Shown: positions 1 through 9,186 of the stretch, piece after piece
How the letters are laid out: each line of letters starts with the position of its first letter
Numbering within the stretch: the stretch's first letter is position 1
Assembly (NCBI RefSeq): GCF_000702945.1
Contig: NZ_JNLE01000003.1
Span: forward strand, 2,651,501 to 2,715,500
DNA from: Clostridium sp. KNHs205
GTDB lineage: Bacteria; Bacillota; Clostridia; Lachnospirales; Lachnospiraceae
Length of the DNA stretch: 64,000 bases
Direction: 5' to 3'
Position numbers and translations under genes: made by a program
The notes under the pieces: model-generated
Database searches by the model: none
The model's input: only the letters and a program-made list of their open reading frames with translations
Told to the model about the DNA's origin: nothing

Positions 1-1
1 A

Positions 2-1909
2 AAGAATTGTGATAATGATAGCCTGGGCGGAAACATACCGAAATATGAGTATGCGAAGGATGATAACCGTCTGATGGTGCTGGCAGCAGAAACAGTCACT
101 CATTCAAACGGAAGCCAGTCAATGGTAATTGTAGACGGTGCAGCTTTTATGAGTAATTTTGAAATCCAGGCTACGGTTTCAGATACCAATGCGGAATTAA
201 ATTATTCAAATTATACAATCTTAGAAAATTTAATTCAATTCGTAAACCCTATTCAGATAGATTCTATTGCAGAGGTTCAGAAGGAAGCAGAAGAAGGGGT
301 AAAATTTACAGTAGAAGGAATCGTTACCTCCAATGCTTCCGGTTTTGATAAGGCTACCGCTTTCTTTGACTGTATCTATCTGCAGGATGGAACTGCCGGT
401 ATTAATGCTTTCCCGGTATCAGGAGACTATAAAGTCGGTCAGAAGGTTCGTATAACCGGAACAACCTCCTCCTACAACGGGGAGAGGCAGTTAAATGTAA
501 GCAGTATCTCTTTGTTGGACAGTAATATCCAGACCTTAGAACCAAAAGCTGTAACCGCTGAACAGGTAAATAACCAAACCTACCTTGGAAGTCTTGTAAA
601 GCTTACCGGAAAGATAACCAAAGTTGAACTTGCTAATGGGGCTGTCCAGACGATCCTTGTCAGGGATAATGCCGGAAACACTGCAAGAATCTTCATCGAT
701 GGCTATATTACAACTGGCAAGGAAATCAATAATTTAGAAGTGGGCAATAGTATAACTGCAGTTGGCCTGTCATCATATGATAATACCTTTGATGGTCTTC
801 CGGCACGTATCCGTATCAGAGACAGGGCAGATATTGTGTGTACCAGAGAAACGGTAATAACACCGACACCTGATCCTGTAACGCCAACACCAACACCGGT
901 TACCCCTACTCCGATAAAACCTTCACCGGAGAAGGAGACAAAGATTGTACTTGATAATCCGGTAACGAAAATAACTGCTGGTAAAGCAACCATCAAATTA
1001 GAAGCCAGTGAAAAAGCATTGCAAGAAGCAGTAAAAAGCGGCAGTTCTAATATAAAGCTTTCCTTAGGGAAAGAAGTATTTAAGGATGTCCAGGAAGACG
1101 GCAAGGTTACAAAAGGTGTAGCAATTGAATTAACTATTCCTTCTGTAAAAGATGCAGCTGTAAAAACCATCGTATTAAGTCCCGAAGCTTTATTATTTGT
1201 AAAAGAATCCGGGCAGGCTCTTACTGTCAAGGTAACAAATGGAGAGGCAAGGAGTTACACCATAAGTATTCCTGCTTCTGAGCTTAAGAAAGTAACGATG
1301 GCCTCTAAGGAGTTAAATTTGGCTGTTACAGTGGTAAAAAATACAAAAGCAGCTGTAAAGTCAGCAGGAATCTTATCCATAGGAACAGAAGGGAACTTAG
1401 CCGCCGGCATGATTGTTACAGTACCTGTTGAAGAGGTTATTTCCTTAAAGGCAGGTAAAAAGGTATATATTTATTATAAGAATACCAAGACCGGCTTATT
1501 GGAGGAAGTACCCAACAATCCAAAGACCATTGGGAAGAATGGTACACTTAAGTTATCCTCACTAAGCGGTGGAGATTATGTTATCTGTACAGAGCAGGTA
1601 AAGGATGCCGTTAAGTTGGTTGACAGGATTACTGTAACTGTAAAGACTTCCGTTACCAAGGGAAATAAACTGAATATCAAAGTGACCCTTCCGAAGGAAT
1701 TAAGCAAGGTTACGGCATTTGCATACGGTGATCCCCTTGGACAGGAAGAAGCAAAAATAACCTACAAGGTAAGTAATAAGGATATTGCTGCTGTATCCGG
1801 AAGCGGTGTCATTACTGCCAGGAAAAAAGGTACTGTTAAGGTTACAGTTACCGTTACCTTAGAGAATGGACAGAAGAAGAGCTTCAGCAAAAATATTACA
1901 GTAAAATAG
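2..1909 (+). CDS. C-terminal part of a large secreted or surface protein (OB-fold, Big_2 Ig-like domain); 5' end outside window
   Basis: The reading frame is open from base 2 to the stop at 1907-1909, so the gene begins upstream and the ATG at 74 is internal. The first ~70 visible residues (GGAAFMSNFEI-like turn, then a run ending in LIQFVNPI) resemble the end of a GATase-like domain found in secreted nuclease or phosphoesterase proteins. Residues ~75-240 (counted from the ATG at 74) hold two OB-fold-like repeats (VEGIVTS...IYLQDGT...VRITGT; LTGKITKVE...VRDNAG) of the nucleic-acid-binding kind. A Thr/Pro linker follows (TPTPDPVTPTPTP), then a long beta-rich stretch and a C-terminal Big_2-like domain (NKDIAAVSGSGVITARKKGT). 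No LPXTG or S-layer motif is seen. Extracellular location and a nuclease or phosphoesterase N terminus are inferences. The activity itself cannot be assigned because the catalytic part is missing. Confidence 0.75.
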   Translation, partial: KNCDNDSLGGNIPKYEYAKDDNRLMVLAAETVTHSNGSQSMVIVDGAAFMSNFEIQATVSDTNAELNYSNYTILENLIQFVNPIQIDSIAEVQKEAEEGVKFTVEGIVTSNASGFDKATAFFDCIYLQDGTAGINAFPVSGDYKVGQKVRITGTTSSYNGERQLNVSSISLLDSNIQTLEPKAVTAEQVNNQTYLGSLVKLTGKITKVELANGAVQTILVRDNAGNTARIFIDGYITTGKEINNLEVGNSITAVGLSSYDNTFDGLPARIRIRDRADIVCTRETVITPTPDPVTPTPTPVTPTPIKPSPEKETKIVLDNPVTKITAGKATIKLEASEKALQEAVKSGSSNIKLSLGKEVFKDVQEDGKVTKGVAIELTIPSVKDAAVKTIVLSPEALLFVKESGQALTVKVTNGEARSYTISIPASELKKVTMASKELNLAVTVVKNTKAAVKSAGILSIGTEGNLAAGMIVTVPVEEVISLKAGKKVYIYYKNTKTGLLEEVPNNPKTIGKNGTLKLSSLSGGDYVICTEQVKDAVKLVDRITVTVKTSVTKGNKLNIKVTLPKELSKVTAFAYGDPLGQEEAKITYKVSNKDIAAVSGSGVITARKKGTVKVTVTVTLENGQKKSFSKNITVK

Positions 1910-2012
1910 TACGAAATACTGAATATTTCACATTTTCAATTTGGGCAGCTATGCAAGCAGGCTTCTGGTTTTGCATTAGTAATAAGATTAGTGATATAAA
2001 CTTTATTTAACA

Positions 2013-2048
2013 AAGGTGGGGTGCTGCATTTTCGTGCAGCCCCTTTCC
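2013..2048 (+). terminator. Probable terminator after the surface-protein gene
   Basis: An imperfect GC-rich hairpin built on GCTGCA / TGCAGC, extended by GGG/CCC and AAA/TTT with small bulges, with loop ttttcg. The T tract is short (TTTCCTT). It lies about 100 bases after the stop codon. Confidence 0.5.
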
Positions 2049-2194
2049 TTGGCTAGATATAGATTTAATCAATAACAGATATAATTGATAATGATGCCGG
2101 GAAAACAGCATCATGTTAGAGAGTGCAAAATACAAACGGCACTTTCCAACATCCTGATTTATACGTGTGCCAAGGCACACAGATGGGAGTTTAT

Positions 2195-3391
2195 ATGATA
2201 AAGAACCTGAAGATAAAGATTATAACTGCAGTGGTAATGCTGTTACTATTTATCAGTGCAGCAATCCTTTTAAATCAACCGGCTCCGGACGATGTACTGT
2301 CCTCTGCGCAAAAAAGAATATTTGCGGTTGCAAAGGTTACGGACATTCTAAGTGACAATGCAGCACCGGACAGCTGGACGGAAGGCAGGCGTATAGGTGA
2401 ACAGAACCTGGAGGTTACTGTGCTTACAGGCAAGTATAAAGGAAAGGTGCTGGAAGCTGTTAATTATGTGAATGCCTACTTCAATGTTGATGCCAAGCTT
2501 GGAACACGTGTGATCGTCCGGCTGGACTTTAATGATGCCGGGGAATTGTATGTCCTATCGATTCCCAACTATGACAGAAGCAGTGTTCTGATTATAGCAC
2601 TCCTTGCTTTTGCCTTACTCATGGTACTGGTAGGAGGTAAGCAGGGAGCAAGGGCTTTATTCGGATTGTTGTTTACTTTGATTAATCTGTGGTATATATT
2701 GATTCCTCTGGTTCTAAAAGGTGTATCTCCGATTATGGCAACAATATTGATTGCTGCCTATACCAGTGCCGGAGCCTTGCTGATGCTGACGGGCTTTACG
2801 AAGAAGACTCTGTGTGCTTTCTTAGGCTGTGTTGGTGGGGTAATAGCAGCCGGAGTCTTTGCCTGGCTGGTAACTCTTATGACACCAATAAACGGATTTA
2901 ATATGTCAGAAGCGGAAGAAATGGTCATACGAGCTTCTGATTCACCCCTTCAGATCAGCGGTCTGCTGATAAGCGGTTTACTTCTGGCTGCTCTGGGGGC
3001 GTTAATGGATACGTCCATGTCCATCGTATCTGCACTTCATGAGGTATATGAACAGAACCCGGCCATCTCTAAAAAACAGATTTTCAAATCTGGTATGAAT
3101 ATAGGAAGGGATGCTATGGGAACTATGGCAAATACCCTGATACTTGCATTTGTGGGGTCAGCCTTTAATCTCATGATATTATTTCAGATTTATGAGTATC
3201 CGATGATCCAGATACTAAACAGTGATATGATCGTAATTGAAATTTTACAGGGGATTGCCGGCTCGGTAGGTATAATAGCTACAACACCTTTTGTCTCAGC
3301 ATTATGTGCAGCTATATTTAAGTGGAACAGGAAAGAAGAAACAGTAAAGGGCAAAGATCATAGAATGAAAAAGCAGTTAGCAGAGAATTAA
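2195..3391 (+). CDS. YibE/F-like multi-pass membrane protein
   Basis: 398 residues from the ATG at 2195, which has GGGAG six bases upstream. A GTG at 2123 is in frame but lacks a ribosome site. The order is one N-terminal membrane segment, an extracellular beta-rich segment (~40-125; LEVTVLTGKYKGKVLEAVN...GTRVIVRL), then about seven membrane helices. The family signature is present: ALMDTSMSIVSALHEVYEQN followed by KSGMNIGRDAMGTMANTLIL. The function of YibE/F proteins is not established. They are usually read as transport-like membrane proteins. The basic C-terminal tail (KWNRKEETVKGK) should be cytoplasmic. It stands alone here, whereas the window also carries a YibE/YibF pair at 57.7-59.8 kb. 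Confidence 0.85.
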   Translation: MIKNLKIKIITAVVMLLLFISAAILLNQPAPDDVLSSAQKRIFAVAKVTDILSDNAAPDSWTEGRRIGEQNLEVTVLTGKYKGKVLEAVNYVNAYFNVDAKLGTRVIVRLDFNDAGELYVLSIPNYDRSSVLIIALLAFALLMVLVGGKQGARALFGLLFTLINLWYILIPLVLKGVSPIMATILIAAYTSAGALLMLTGFTKKTLCAFLGCVGGVIAAGVFAWLVTLMTPINGFNMSEAEEMVIRASDSPLQISGLLISGLLLAALGALMDTSMSIVSALHEVYEQNPAISKKQIFKSGMNIGRDAMGTMANTLILAFVGSAFNLMILFQIYEYPMIQILNSDMIVIEILQGIAGSVGIIATTPFVSALCAAIFKWNRKEETVKGKDHRMKKQLAEN

Positions 3392-3451
3392 TTGTCTTAA
3401 ATAAAGTACTGTTATTGGAATCTGGAATTAATTGTATTAAATTAAGTACTG
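3385..3451 (+). repeat. Direct repeat, two 27-bp copies 40 bases apart
   Basis: Bases 3385-3411 and 3425-3451 match except at two positions (GAATTAATTGT...AGTACTG). The first copy contains the stop codon of the YibE-like gene. It looks like a local duplication of the gene end. Confidence 0.6.
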
Positions 3452-3697
3452 GAAGCAAACCGGACATTGCCTGACCAGAAAAAGCCAGATTGCCCTTGAA
3501 AAAGTAGGTAGTTCCGGAGGAGCTTTTGCTTTTTACATATAGAGTAAAAAAGTATTATAAGTTTATTAGTGATTACATTGTTAATTTCAGGTATAATAGT
3601 ATTAACAATAAATTACTGCTGTCGATACTATTAAGGCAACGCAGTAACATAATACAATATAAGACTAAAACCTAATATATTGGAGGAAATAAGCCTG

Positions 3698-4561
3698 TTG
3701 ATTATCAAGAAATTTAATAAGCTAAATAATCATATTACCGAGGAAATAAGAGAAATTGAGAGAGTCTGTAAAGAATATGATAAATTAAATGGTGATTTAT
3801 TCCTGGATACATCATTGAATTTTAATCAGGAAATAGAAGGAAATATTCTGCTTTATGAGGATAAACAATTAGTCAGTCTCATAATCATGTTTATACCAAC
3901 ATCCGAGGAGGCTGAGCTTTCAGCTTATACTTTGCCTGAATATAGGCAAAGGGGTTATTTTAAAAGGCTTCTTACAGAAGCAATGGAAGAAATTAAGAAA
4001 TATAAAATAAGGGATTTAATATTTGTATGCGAACCGCAGTCGAAAGATGGTATTGAAGCAATTAAAAGATTAAAAGTTGAAATGGATTTTACGGAGTATT
4101 TTTTAAGACTCAAGAACTATTCAGAAAATAGAGAGTTATCAAAGAACAGGTTATTAAAGCTTTATAAAGCAGAACCGGAAGATAAAGAGAACCTCATCAG
4201 TTTAAGTCAGGACATATTTGAGGATTCATACGAAGATGCTAAAAATATTATAACCAGGTCGTTTGAAGCTGATAACAGGTTGCAGTATATTGCAAAATTG
4301 GATGAGGTGCTTGTTGGTATGGGTGCTGTCAGCTTTGAAAATGAGGAAGCTTCTATAAGTGGATTAGGGATTTCGCCGCAATATCAAGGGAAAGGTTTCG
4401 GGCAGGATTTGCTTAATTTAATCCTCAGTGAATTAAAGCGGGATGGCACAGAAAATATTACAATTGAGGTGGACAGTAATAATGAAGTAGCTTTTAATCT
4501 ATATAAAAAATGTGGATTTGAAGTAGTTGCCTCCTTCAACTATTATAGAAAAAGAATCTAA
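3698..4561 (+). CDS. Tandem GNAT-family N-acetyltransferase
   Basis: 287 residues from a TTG at 3698. GGAGG lies at 3682-3686, 11 bases upstream, and the first in-frame ATG lies deep inside the fold, so a non-ATG start is required (a TTG at 3680 overlaps the ribosome site and is less likely). Two GNAT domains are visible: residues ~1-140 with the acetyl-CoA motif A TLPEYRQRGYFKRLL, and ~145-287 with GISPQYQGKGFGQDLLNLIL and the C-terminal NEVAFNLYKKCGFE strand. It would transfer an acetyl group from acetyl-CoA to an unknown small-molecule or peptide amine in the cytoplasm. The methyltransferase gene starts 39 bases later and is probably cotranscribed. Confidence 0.85.
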   Translation: MIIKKFNKLNNHITEEIREIERVCKEYDKLNGDLFLDTSLNFNQEIEGNILLYEDKQLVSLIIMFIPTSEEAELSAYTLPEYRQRGYFKRLLTEAMEEIKKYKIRDLIFVCEPQSKDGIEAIKRLKVEMDFTEYFLRLKNYSENRELSKNRLLKLYKAEPEDKENLISLSQDIFEDSYEDAKNIITRSFEADNRLQYIAKLDEVLVGMGAVSFENEEASISGLGISPQYQGKGFGQDLLNLILSELKRDGTENITIEVDSNNEVAFNLYKKCGFEVVASFNYYRKRI

Positions 4562-4600
4562 CAGGTTATCTTATTATAAAAACAGATGGGAGAATAAGAT

Positions 4601-5221
4601 ATGGGAAATACAGATATATTTGATATGATGGCAACAGGCTATGATACTCCTGAAAGAATCAGAATTGCTAAAATAATTTCAAATGCTGTACGTGAAAACC
4701 TGGACGATGCTGATAATAAGAAAGCCATAGACTTTGGATGCGGAACAGGACTTGTTGGCTTAAACCTGTTAAAGGATTTTAAATCCGTACTTTTTCTGGA
4801 TTCTTCACCTAATATGATTGAGCAGATAAATCAGAAGATTAAAAAATTCAATATAACCAATGCAGATACCTTATGCTTTGATCTTGAAAAAGAAAGCATT
4901 ACCAATACACGCGCGGATTATATTATTCTGGCACAGGTGCTGCTTCATATTATGGATATAGAGCCAGTTTTAGCAGGATTATATGATATGCTCAATGACG
5001 AAGGTCATATTATCATTGCTGATTTTGTTAAAAATGATGCAGTAGTCTCTGATATTGTTCATAATGGCTTTGTTCAAGAGGAGCTTATTGAGCTTATGAC
5101 GAGAATAGGATTCAAAGATATCAAGTTTAAACCATTTTATACAGGAAGTAAAATCTTCATGAATCAAGATGCAACCTTATTTATTCTGGATTCACAGAAG
5201 AAGGAATGTCCCGATGTATAA
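4601..5221 (+). CDS. Class I SAM-dependent methyltransferase
   Basis: 206 residues, ATG with GGGAG upstream. The Rossmann-fold motif I is AIDFGCGTGLVGLNLL (~48-63), motif II ends in FLDSSPNMIEQ, and motif IV is ADYIILAQVLLHIMD. The small size and lack of an extra domain fit the methyltransferase_11/25 type that modifies small molecules. The substrate is unknown. Position right behind the tandem GNAT gene suggests an operon of two modifying enzymes. Confidence 0.85.
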   Translation: MGNTDIFDMMATGYDTPERIRIAKIISNAVRENLDDADNKKAIDFGCGTGLVGLNLLKDFKSVLFLDSSPNMIEQINQKIKKFNITNADTLCFDLEKESITNTRADYIILAQVLLHIMDIEPVLAGLYDMLNDEGHIIIADFVKNDAVVSDIVHNGFVQEELIELMTRIGFKDIKFKPFYTGSKIFMNQDATLFILDSQKKECPDV

Positions 5222-5286
5222 AAATGTAATTTATCAGGTTTGGGACATTAGATTCTGATATTCTCTCAATAGGAAGGAGAATACGT

Positions 5287-5412
5287 ATGGAATTTCTGGT
5301 AAATATATCTTTAACTATTCTTCCCTTGATGAAGGAATGGCTTATTTTGCCGGTTATGAACTGTGACTTCCTCAAGCAAAACAGGTCAGATGATATCTCT
5401 GGCAGCCTATAG
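5287..5412 (+). pseudogene. Possible small ORF or gene remnant
   Basis: An ATG at 5287 with an excellent ribosome site (AGGAAGGAG, 7-base spacing) opens a 41-codon frame with no recognisable domain. The frame at 5283 reads ISGKYIFNYSSLDEGMAYFAGYEL before its stop at about 5367. That looks more protein-like and could be the tail of a decayed effector-binding (GyrI-like) or related gene. Either a real short peptide or a frameshifted remnant is possible. Confidence 0.25.
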
Positions 5413-5458
5413 AATATCTCAGAAATTGATTGGATTTAATTAGTATATCTAAATAAAT

Positions 5459-5506
5459 AGCTTCAAGTACTTAATCATATATCAAGTACTTGAAGCTGCT
5501 TTCTTT
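5459..5506 (+). terminator. Hairpin terminator
   Basis: A perfect 14-bp stem (AGCTTCAAGTACTT with AAGTACTTGAAGCT) around an 11-base loop, followed by gctttcttt. It closes the GNAT/methyltransferase unit. Confidence 0.75.
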
Positions 5507-5556
5507 AAGAAGCATATACAGTAAGAAATCAATCAAAACTGCATTGCAAAGTACAA

Positions 5557-5584
5557 TTGTATTAATTTTATCTTATGCTATAAT
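5557..5584 (+). promoter_or_regulatory. Probable promoter of the PhnB/VOC gene
   Basis: TTGTAT at 5557, a 16-base spacer, and TATAAT at 5579-5584 preceded by TGC (extended -10). It lies ~85 bases upstream of the start codon. Confidence 0.5.
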
Positions 5585-5670
5585 AACAGTATGAGTGAGA
5601 TATTAATTGGGAAGTATAAAGGTAATAAATCAGGGTTAGCTAAAGAAAATTCATCTAAAGGAGTATTATT

Positions 5671-6072
5671 ATGTTAGGTCATTATTTAATGTTTAACAGA
5701 AACTGTGAAGAGGCGTTGAAAGCCTACGAAAAAGCTTTTGACACAAAAGCAGCTCATATACAAAAGTACGGAGATATGCCTCCTAATCCTGCCTTCCCAA
5801 TTGAAGAAAATGATTTGAACCTTATTCTGCATTCACGTCTTGTAATCGAAGGCGTAGAAGTTATGTGTGCTGATAGCAGACAAACTCCTGACGCGGGAAG
5901 CAATATGTATATCTCATTAACTACCAGTAATGATGAACTGGTAAAACGTGCATGGGATACGTTGAAGGACGGCGGAAAAGTATCTATGGAACTCACCCCT
6001 TCCTTTTTTGCCAGACTTCATGGCAATTTACAGGACAAGTTCGGCGTTAACTGGATGTTTACGCTGGAGTAA
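5671..6072 (+). CDS. PhnB-like VOC (glyoxalase/bleomycin-resistance fold) protein
   Basis: 133 residues, ATG preceded by AAAGGAG. The opening (LGHYLMFNRNCEEALKAYEKAF), the central VMCADSRQ and the closing FGVNWMFTLE are typical of the PhnB/3-demethylubiquinone-methyltransferase-like branch of the vicinal oxygen chelate superfamily, which forms a dimer with paired beta-alpha-beta-beta-beta modules. These proteins bind metals or small ligands. The exact reaction is generally unknown. The gene is single, with its own promoter and terminator. Confidence 0.85.
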   Translation: MLGHYLMFNRNCEEALKAYEKAFDTKAAHIQKYGDMPPNPAFPIEENDLNLILHSRLVIEGVEVMCADSRQTPDAGSNMYISLTTSNDELVKRAWDTLKDGGKVSMELTPSFFARLHGNLQDKFGVNWMFTLE

Positions 6073-6166
6073 TATATTAATCAAGTAGTTTTAGCAAAGG
6101 TTACAAACTGACAAATGTATAGCATGGAAAGTTTTATAGCGCTCATTAATTATATAGTTTCGAACC

Positions 6167-6210
6167 AACAGCTTCCTTGACAAAACTGTCATCGGAAGCT
6201 GTTATGCTTT
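6167..6210 (+). terminator. Hairpin terminator after the VOC gene
   Basis: A perfect 10-bp stem AACAGCTTCC / GGAAGCTGTT with a 17-base loop, then atgctttt. Confidence 0.7.
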
Positions 6211-6557
6211 TATATGATACCTGCCAAAAAGAAATAAGTAAAAAGAGCTGTAGTGAGAAACATTAAAAATAAAGTTTATAAGTTTGTTAGAACTGTCAAA
6301 TGAAAAATTGAAAGTAAATGCCATAAGTTTCATACAACTTGCAACCGGTAATGATGTTGGTTTGATGTATAATTCAATGATTTACCTTGGATTTTACCTT
6401 TTTATGCAGATATATTTAGTTTATAATTAGGCATAAAATGACTAAAAGAAAAATGAAATTTAAGTTGATATTGTCTGGAATATTTGTTATAAACTAATTA
6501 AAGCTACAGAAATAATACATCCTCTATTTGTAGAATAATTAAAAAGGAGTTAAAAAA
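6211..6557. other. AT-rich intergenic region upstream of GH36
   Basis: No gene, RNA or clear repeat is seen. It must hold the promoter of the alpha-galactosidase gene, but no convincing -35/-10 pair stands out. The ribosome site AAAAAGGAG lies at its end. Confidence 0.4.
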
Positions 6558-8756
6558 ATGGCAATTCAATATCTTGAAAAAGAGCGAATCTTCAAGCTGG
6601 ACACGAAAAATACCACATATATGTTCGGTACTACGGTTGAAGGATATGTTGGTCATATCTATTATGGAAAACGTCTGCAGCATGCAGGAGGCAGTTATCT
6701 GTTAAGAACAGAAGAAAATCCCTTTACACCCAGTGTAAGGAAGAGAGAAAAGGCTTCTTTTTTTGATTTCTTCCCTATGGAGTATCCTACCGGCGGAGTG
6801 GGAGATTACCGTGAAAGCTGCCTGAATATACGAAATGAAGAGGGACGTATGGGATGTGAGATCCTTTATACTTCTCATGAAATATTAAAAGGCAAGCCAG
6901 AAATGAAAGGTCTGCCAGGTTCTTTTGGCAGTGAGCAGGAGGTAGAAACTCTTGAACTTACCTGTACAGACGCAATTTTAGGTGTAAAGGTAATCCTTTC
7001 CTATTCTGCATTTTATGAAAATGATATTATCACCAGAAGTGTAAAGGTTGTAAATGAAGGGAAACAGAAGCTGAAACTGGAGAAAATCTATAGTGCCTGC
7101 CTGGATATGGATAATCAGGAATATCAGATGTTAAGCCTTCATGGTTCCTGGGCAAGAGAACGCCACATTCAGAAGAATCCGGTAGCTTATGGTAAGCAGC
7201 TGGTTTCTTCCGCAAAGGGTGAGTCAGGACATCAGGAGCACCCCTTTATAGCACTTTTAACTCCCGGGACAACTCAGGAGCAGGGAGAAGTCTATGGAAT
7301 GCATTTCGTTTATTCCGGTAATTTTATCGGACAGGTTGAACGTTCTCAATTCGATGCTGTGCGTATGGTAATGGGAATCAATCAGGAAGAATTCAGCTGG
7401 AACCTTACACCCGGTACCGCATTCCAGGCGCCGGAGGTCGTTCTGGTGTATTCCGATAAAGGCCTTGGCAAGATGACACGTTCTCTTCATGATTTCTATC
7501 GTGAACACATGATCCGCAGTCCTTACAGAAATAAGAAACGCCCCATCCTGATTAATAACTGGGAAGCAACCTACTTTGATTTTAATACGGATAAATTACT
7601 TGCAATCGCCGCGGAAGCGAAAAAAGCCGGCATTGAAATGTTAGTCATGGATGATGGCTGGTTTGGTGAGCGTAATAGCGATAACTGCTCTTTGGGAGAT
7701 TGGGTGGTGAATGAAAAGAAGATTACCGGAGGCTTAAAAGACCTGGTAGACCGCGTCAATGAGTTAGGCCTTCAGTTTGGTATCTGGTTTGAACCGGAGA
7801 TGATTTCACCCAACTCAGACCTTTACAGAAAACATCCCGAATGGGCAATACACATTGAAGGACGGGAAGCTACTCAAAGCAGGGAACAATATGTACTGGA
7901 TCTTTCCAATCCGGAGGTGGTTGATTATGCTTATGAATGTGTTGCGAAAATACTGAGAAGTGCCAATATCGCTTATGTTAAATGGGATATGAATCGTCAA
8001 TTAACGGATCTGGGAAGCATTTATCTTGATAAAGCTTCTCAGCAGGAATTATTCCATCGCTATACCCTTGGTGTATATCAGCTGCAGGAACGTCTGGTAA
8101 CAGAGTTCCCTAATCTGCTTCTGGAGAATTGTTCCGGCGGAGGTGCCAGATTTGATCCCGGTATGCTTTATTACAGCCCGCAGATCTGGTGCTCTGATGA
8201 TACAGATGCTGTAGAACGACTGATGATACAGGAAGGTACTGCCCTTATTTATCCGCTTTCAGCCATAGGCGCTCACGTCAGTGACTGCCCCAATCACTCT
8301 GTAGGCAGAGTAACTCCTTTTGAAACAAGAGGACATGTAGCCTTAGCCGGAACCTTTGGTTATGAGCTGGATATTACAAAGATACCTCAGGAAGACAGAG
8401 AGATGATACCAAAGCAGGTAGAGATGTATCATAAGTTCCATGAACTGGTAAGAGAAGGGGATTATTACCGTATCGCTTCTTATGGAGACAATCACTATTT
8501 TGATTGTTATGAAGTGGTTTCCAAAGATAAGAAGGAAGCACTTGTTACCTATGTGCAGGTACGCGGAATTCCTAACAGCCATAGCCGGAAGATTAAATTA
8601 CAGGGCTTGGATGAGACAGCGTCCTACCGTCTGGAAGGAACTGATCAGGAATATCATGGTGAATTGCTTGTAAATAGCGGATTCCTGGTAAAAGATATGT
8701 GGGGAGATGCCGTTAGCCGTCTGTACCATTTTGTAAAAATTGATGGATTAGAATAA
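6558..8756 (+). CDS. Alpha-galactosidase, glycoside hydrolase family 36
   Basis: 732 residues, the full length of the family. It hydrolyses terminal alpha-1,6-galactose from raffinose-type sugars, galactomannan fragments or glycans. There is no signal peptide, so it acts in the cytoplasm on imported sugars. An N-terminal beta-supersandwich (~1-330) is followed by a TIM barrel with NWEATYFDF and MDDGWFG. The nucleophile is Asp477 in YVKWDMNR and the acid/base lies in WCSDDTDA (~547), close to positions 478/548 of Geobacillus AgaA. A C-terminal beta domain ends the protein. The start has AAAGGAG at good spacing. A monocistronic unit is likely, because terminators lie on both sides. GH27 at 50.6 kb is a second, unrelated-fold-family alpha-galactosidase. 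Confidence 0.95.
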   Translation: MAIQYLEKERIFKLDTKNTTYMFGTTVEGYVGHIYYGKRLQHAGGSYLLRTEENPFTPSVRKREKASFFDFFPMEYPTGGVGDYRESCLNIRNEEGRMGCEILYTSHEILKGKPEMKGLPGSFGSEQEVETLELTCTDAILGVKVILSYSAFYENDIITRSVKVVNEGKQKLKLEKIYSACLDMDNQEYQMLSLHGSWARERHIQKNPVAYGKQLVSSAKGESGHQEHPFIALLTPGTTQEQGEVYGMHFVYSGNFIGQVERSQFDAVRMVMGINQEEFSWNLTPGTAFQAPEVVLVYSDKGLGKMTRSLHDFYREHMIRSPYRNKKRPILINNWEATYFDFNTDKLLAIAAEAKKAGIEMLVMDDGWFGERNSDNCSLGDWVVNEKKITGGLKDLVDRVNELGLQFGIWFEPEMISPNSDLYRKHPEWAIHIEGREATQSREQYVLDLSNPEVVDYAYECVAKILRSANIAYVKWDMNRQLTDLGSIYLDKASQQELFHRYTLGVYQLQERLVTEFPNLLLENCSGGGARFDPGMLYYSPQIWCSDDTDAVERLMIQEGTALIYPLSAIGAHVSDCPNHSVGRVTPFETRGHVALAGTFGYELDITKIPQEDREMIPKQVEMYHKFHELVREGDYYRIASYGDNHYFDCYEVVSKDKKEALVTYVQVRGIPNSHSRKIKLQGLDETASYRLEGTDQEYHGELLVNSGFLVKDMWGDAVSRLYHFVKIDGLE

Positions 8757-8770
8757 AAGCTTGTTTAGTT

Positions 8771-8806
8771 GAGAAATCCCACTGTAAAGTGGGATTTCTC
8801 ATTTCA
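8771..8806 (+). terminator. Hairpin terminator after GH36
   Basis: A perfect 12-bp stem GAGAAATCCCAC / GTGGGATTTCTC, 6-base loop, followed by ATTTC. Confidence 0.75.
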
Positions 8807-9114
8807 CATATCTTAGTAGTAAATCTATAATATTCTCCACTTATTGTATTACTGAATTGAAAAGTTATTTGCTGCCGTCTTATAGATATTTCCGCAAATT
8901 TTAATTTAATCAGGTTCTTCAAAAGCATATCTCAATCTAGTCTCCTCTGAAAAAAGAGTACATAAGATTTCCATTTTTAAATAATACTACAGAAAAGCTT
9001 AAAATGAAGTATTAAATTATTATGAGAGATATTTTTAATTGATCCAAATTATCTGGGGTATCTAATTATGGTCTGTTTTAAAAACGTATTTTTTACATTC
9101 TTAATAACACAAAC
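8807..9114. other. Intergenic, nothing recognised
   Basis: AT-rich sequence between the GH36 terminator and the TetR promoter, without a supported gene or repeat. Confidence 0.4.
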
Positions 9115-9143
9115 TTGACAGAAAGCATTGAATATATTATTAT
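9115..9143 (+). promoter_or_regulatory. Promoter of the TetR-ABC operon
   Basis: TTGACA at 9115-9120, an exact 17-base spacer, and TATTAT at 9138-9143. Close to the sigma-A consensus and followed 10 bases later by the operator. Confidence 0.85.
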
Positions 9144-9153
9144 TCTCTTACAG

Positions 9154-9170
9154 ACCGACAGTCAGTCGGT
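9154..9170. promoter_or_regulatory. TetR-family operator
   Basis: Inverted repeat ACCGAC-AGTCA-GTCGGT, the typical TetR-family form with GAC..GTC arms. It lies between the -10 box and the ribosome site, where bound repressor would block transcription. Confidence 0.8.
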
Positions 9171-9186
9171 AAAAGGAGATACAAAC

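Noticed and set aside
703-1230. 175-codon minus-strand frame
   Set aside because: Shadow of the surface-protein gene; the plus frame has clear domain structure.
9115-9186. N-terminal extension of the TetR protein
   Set aside because: It would be translated from the -35 box through the operator; the ATG at 9187 has the ribosome site.
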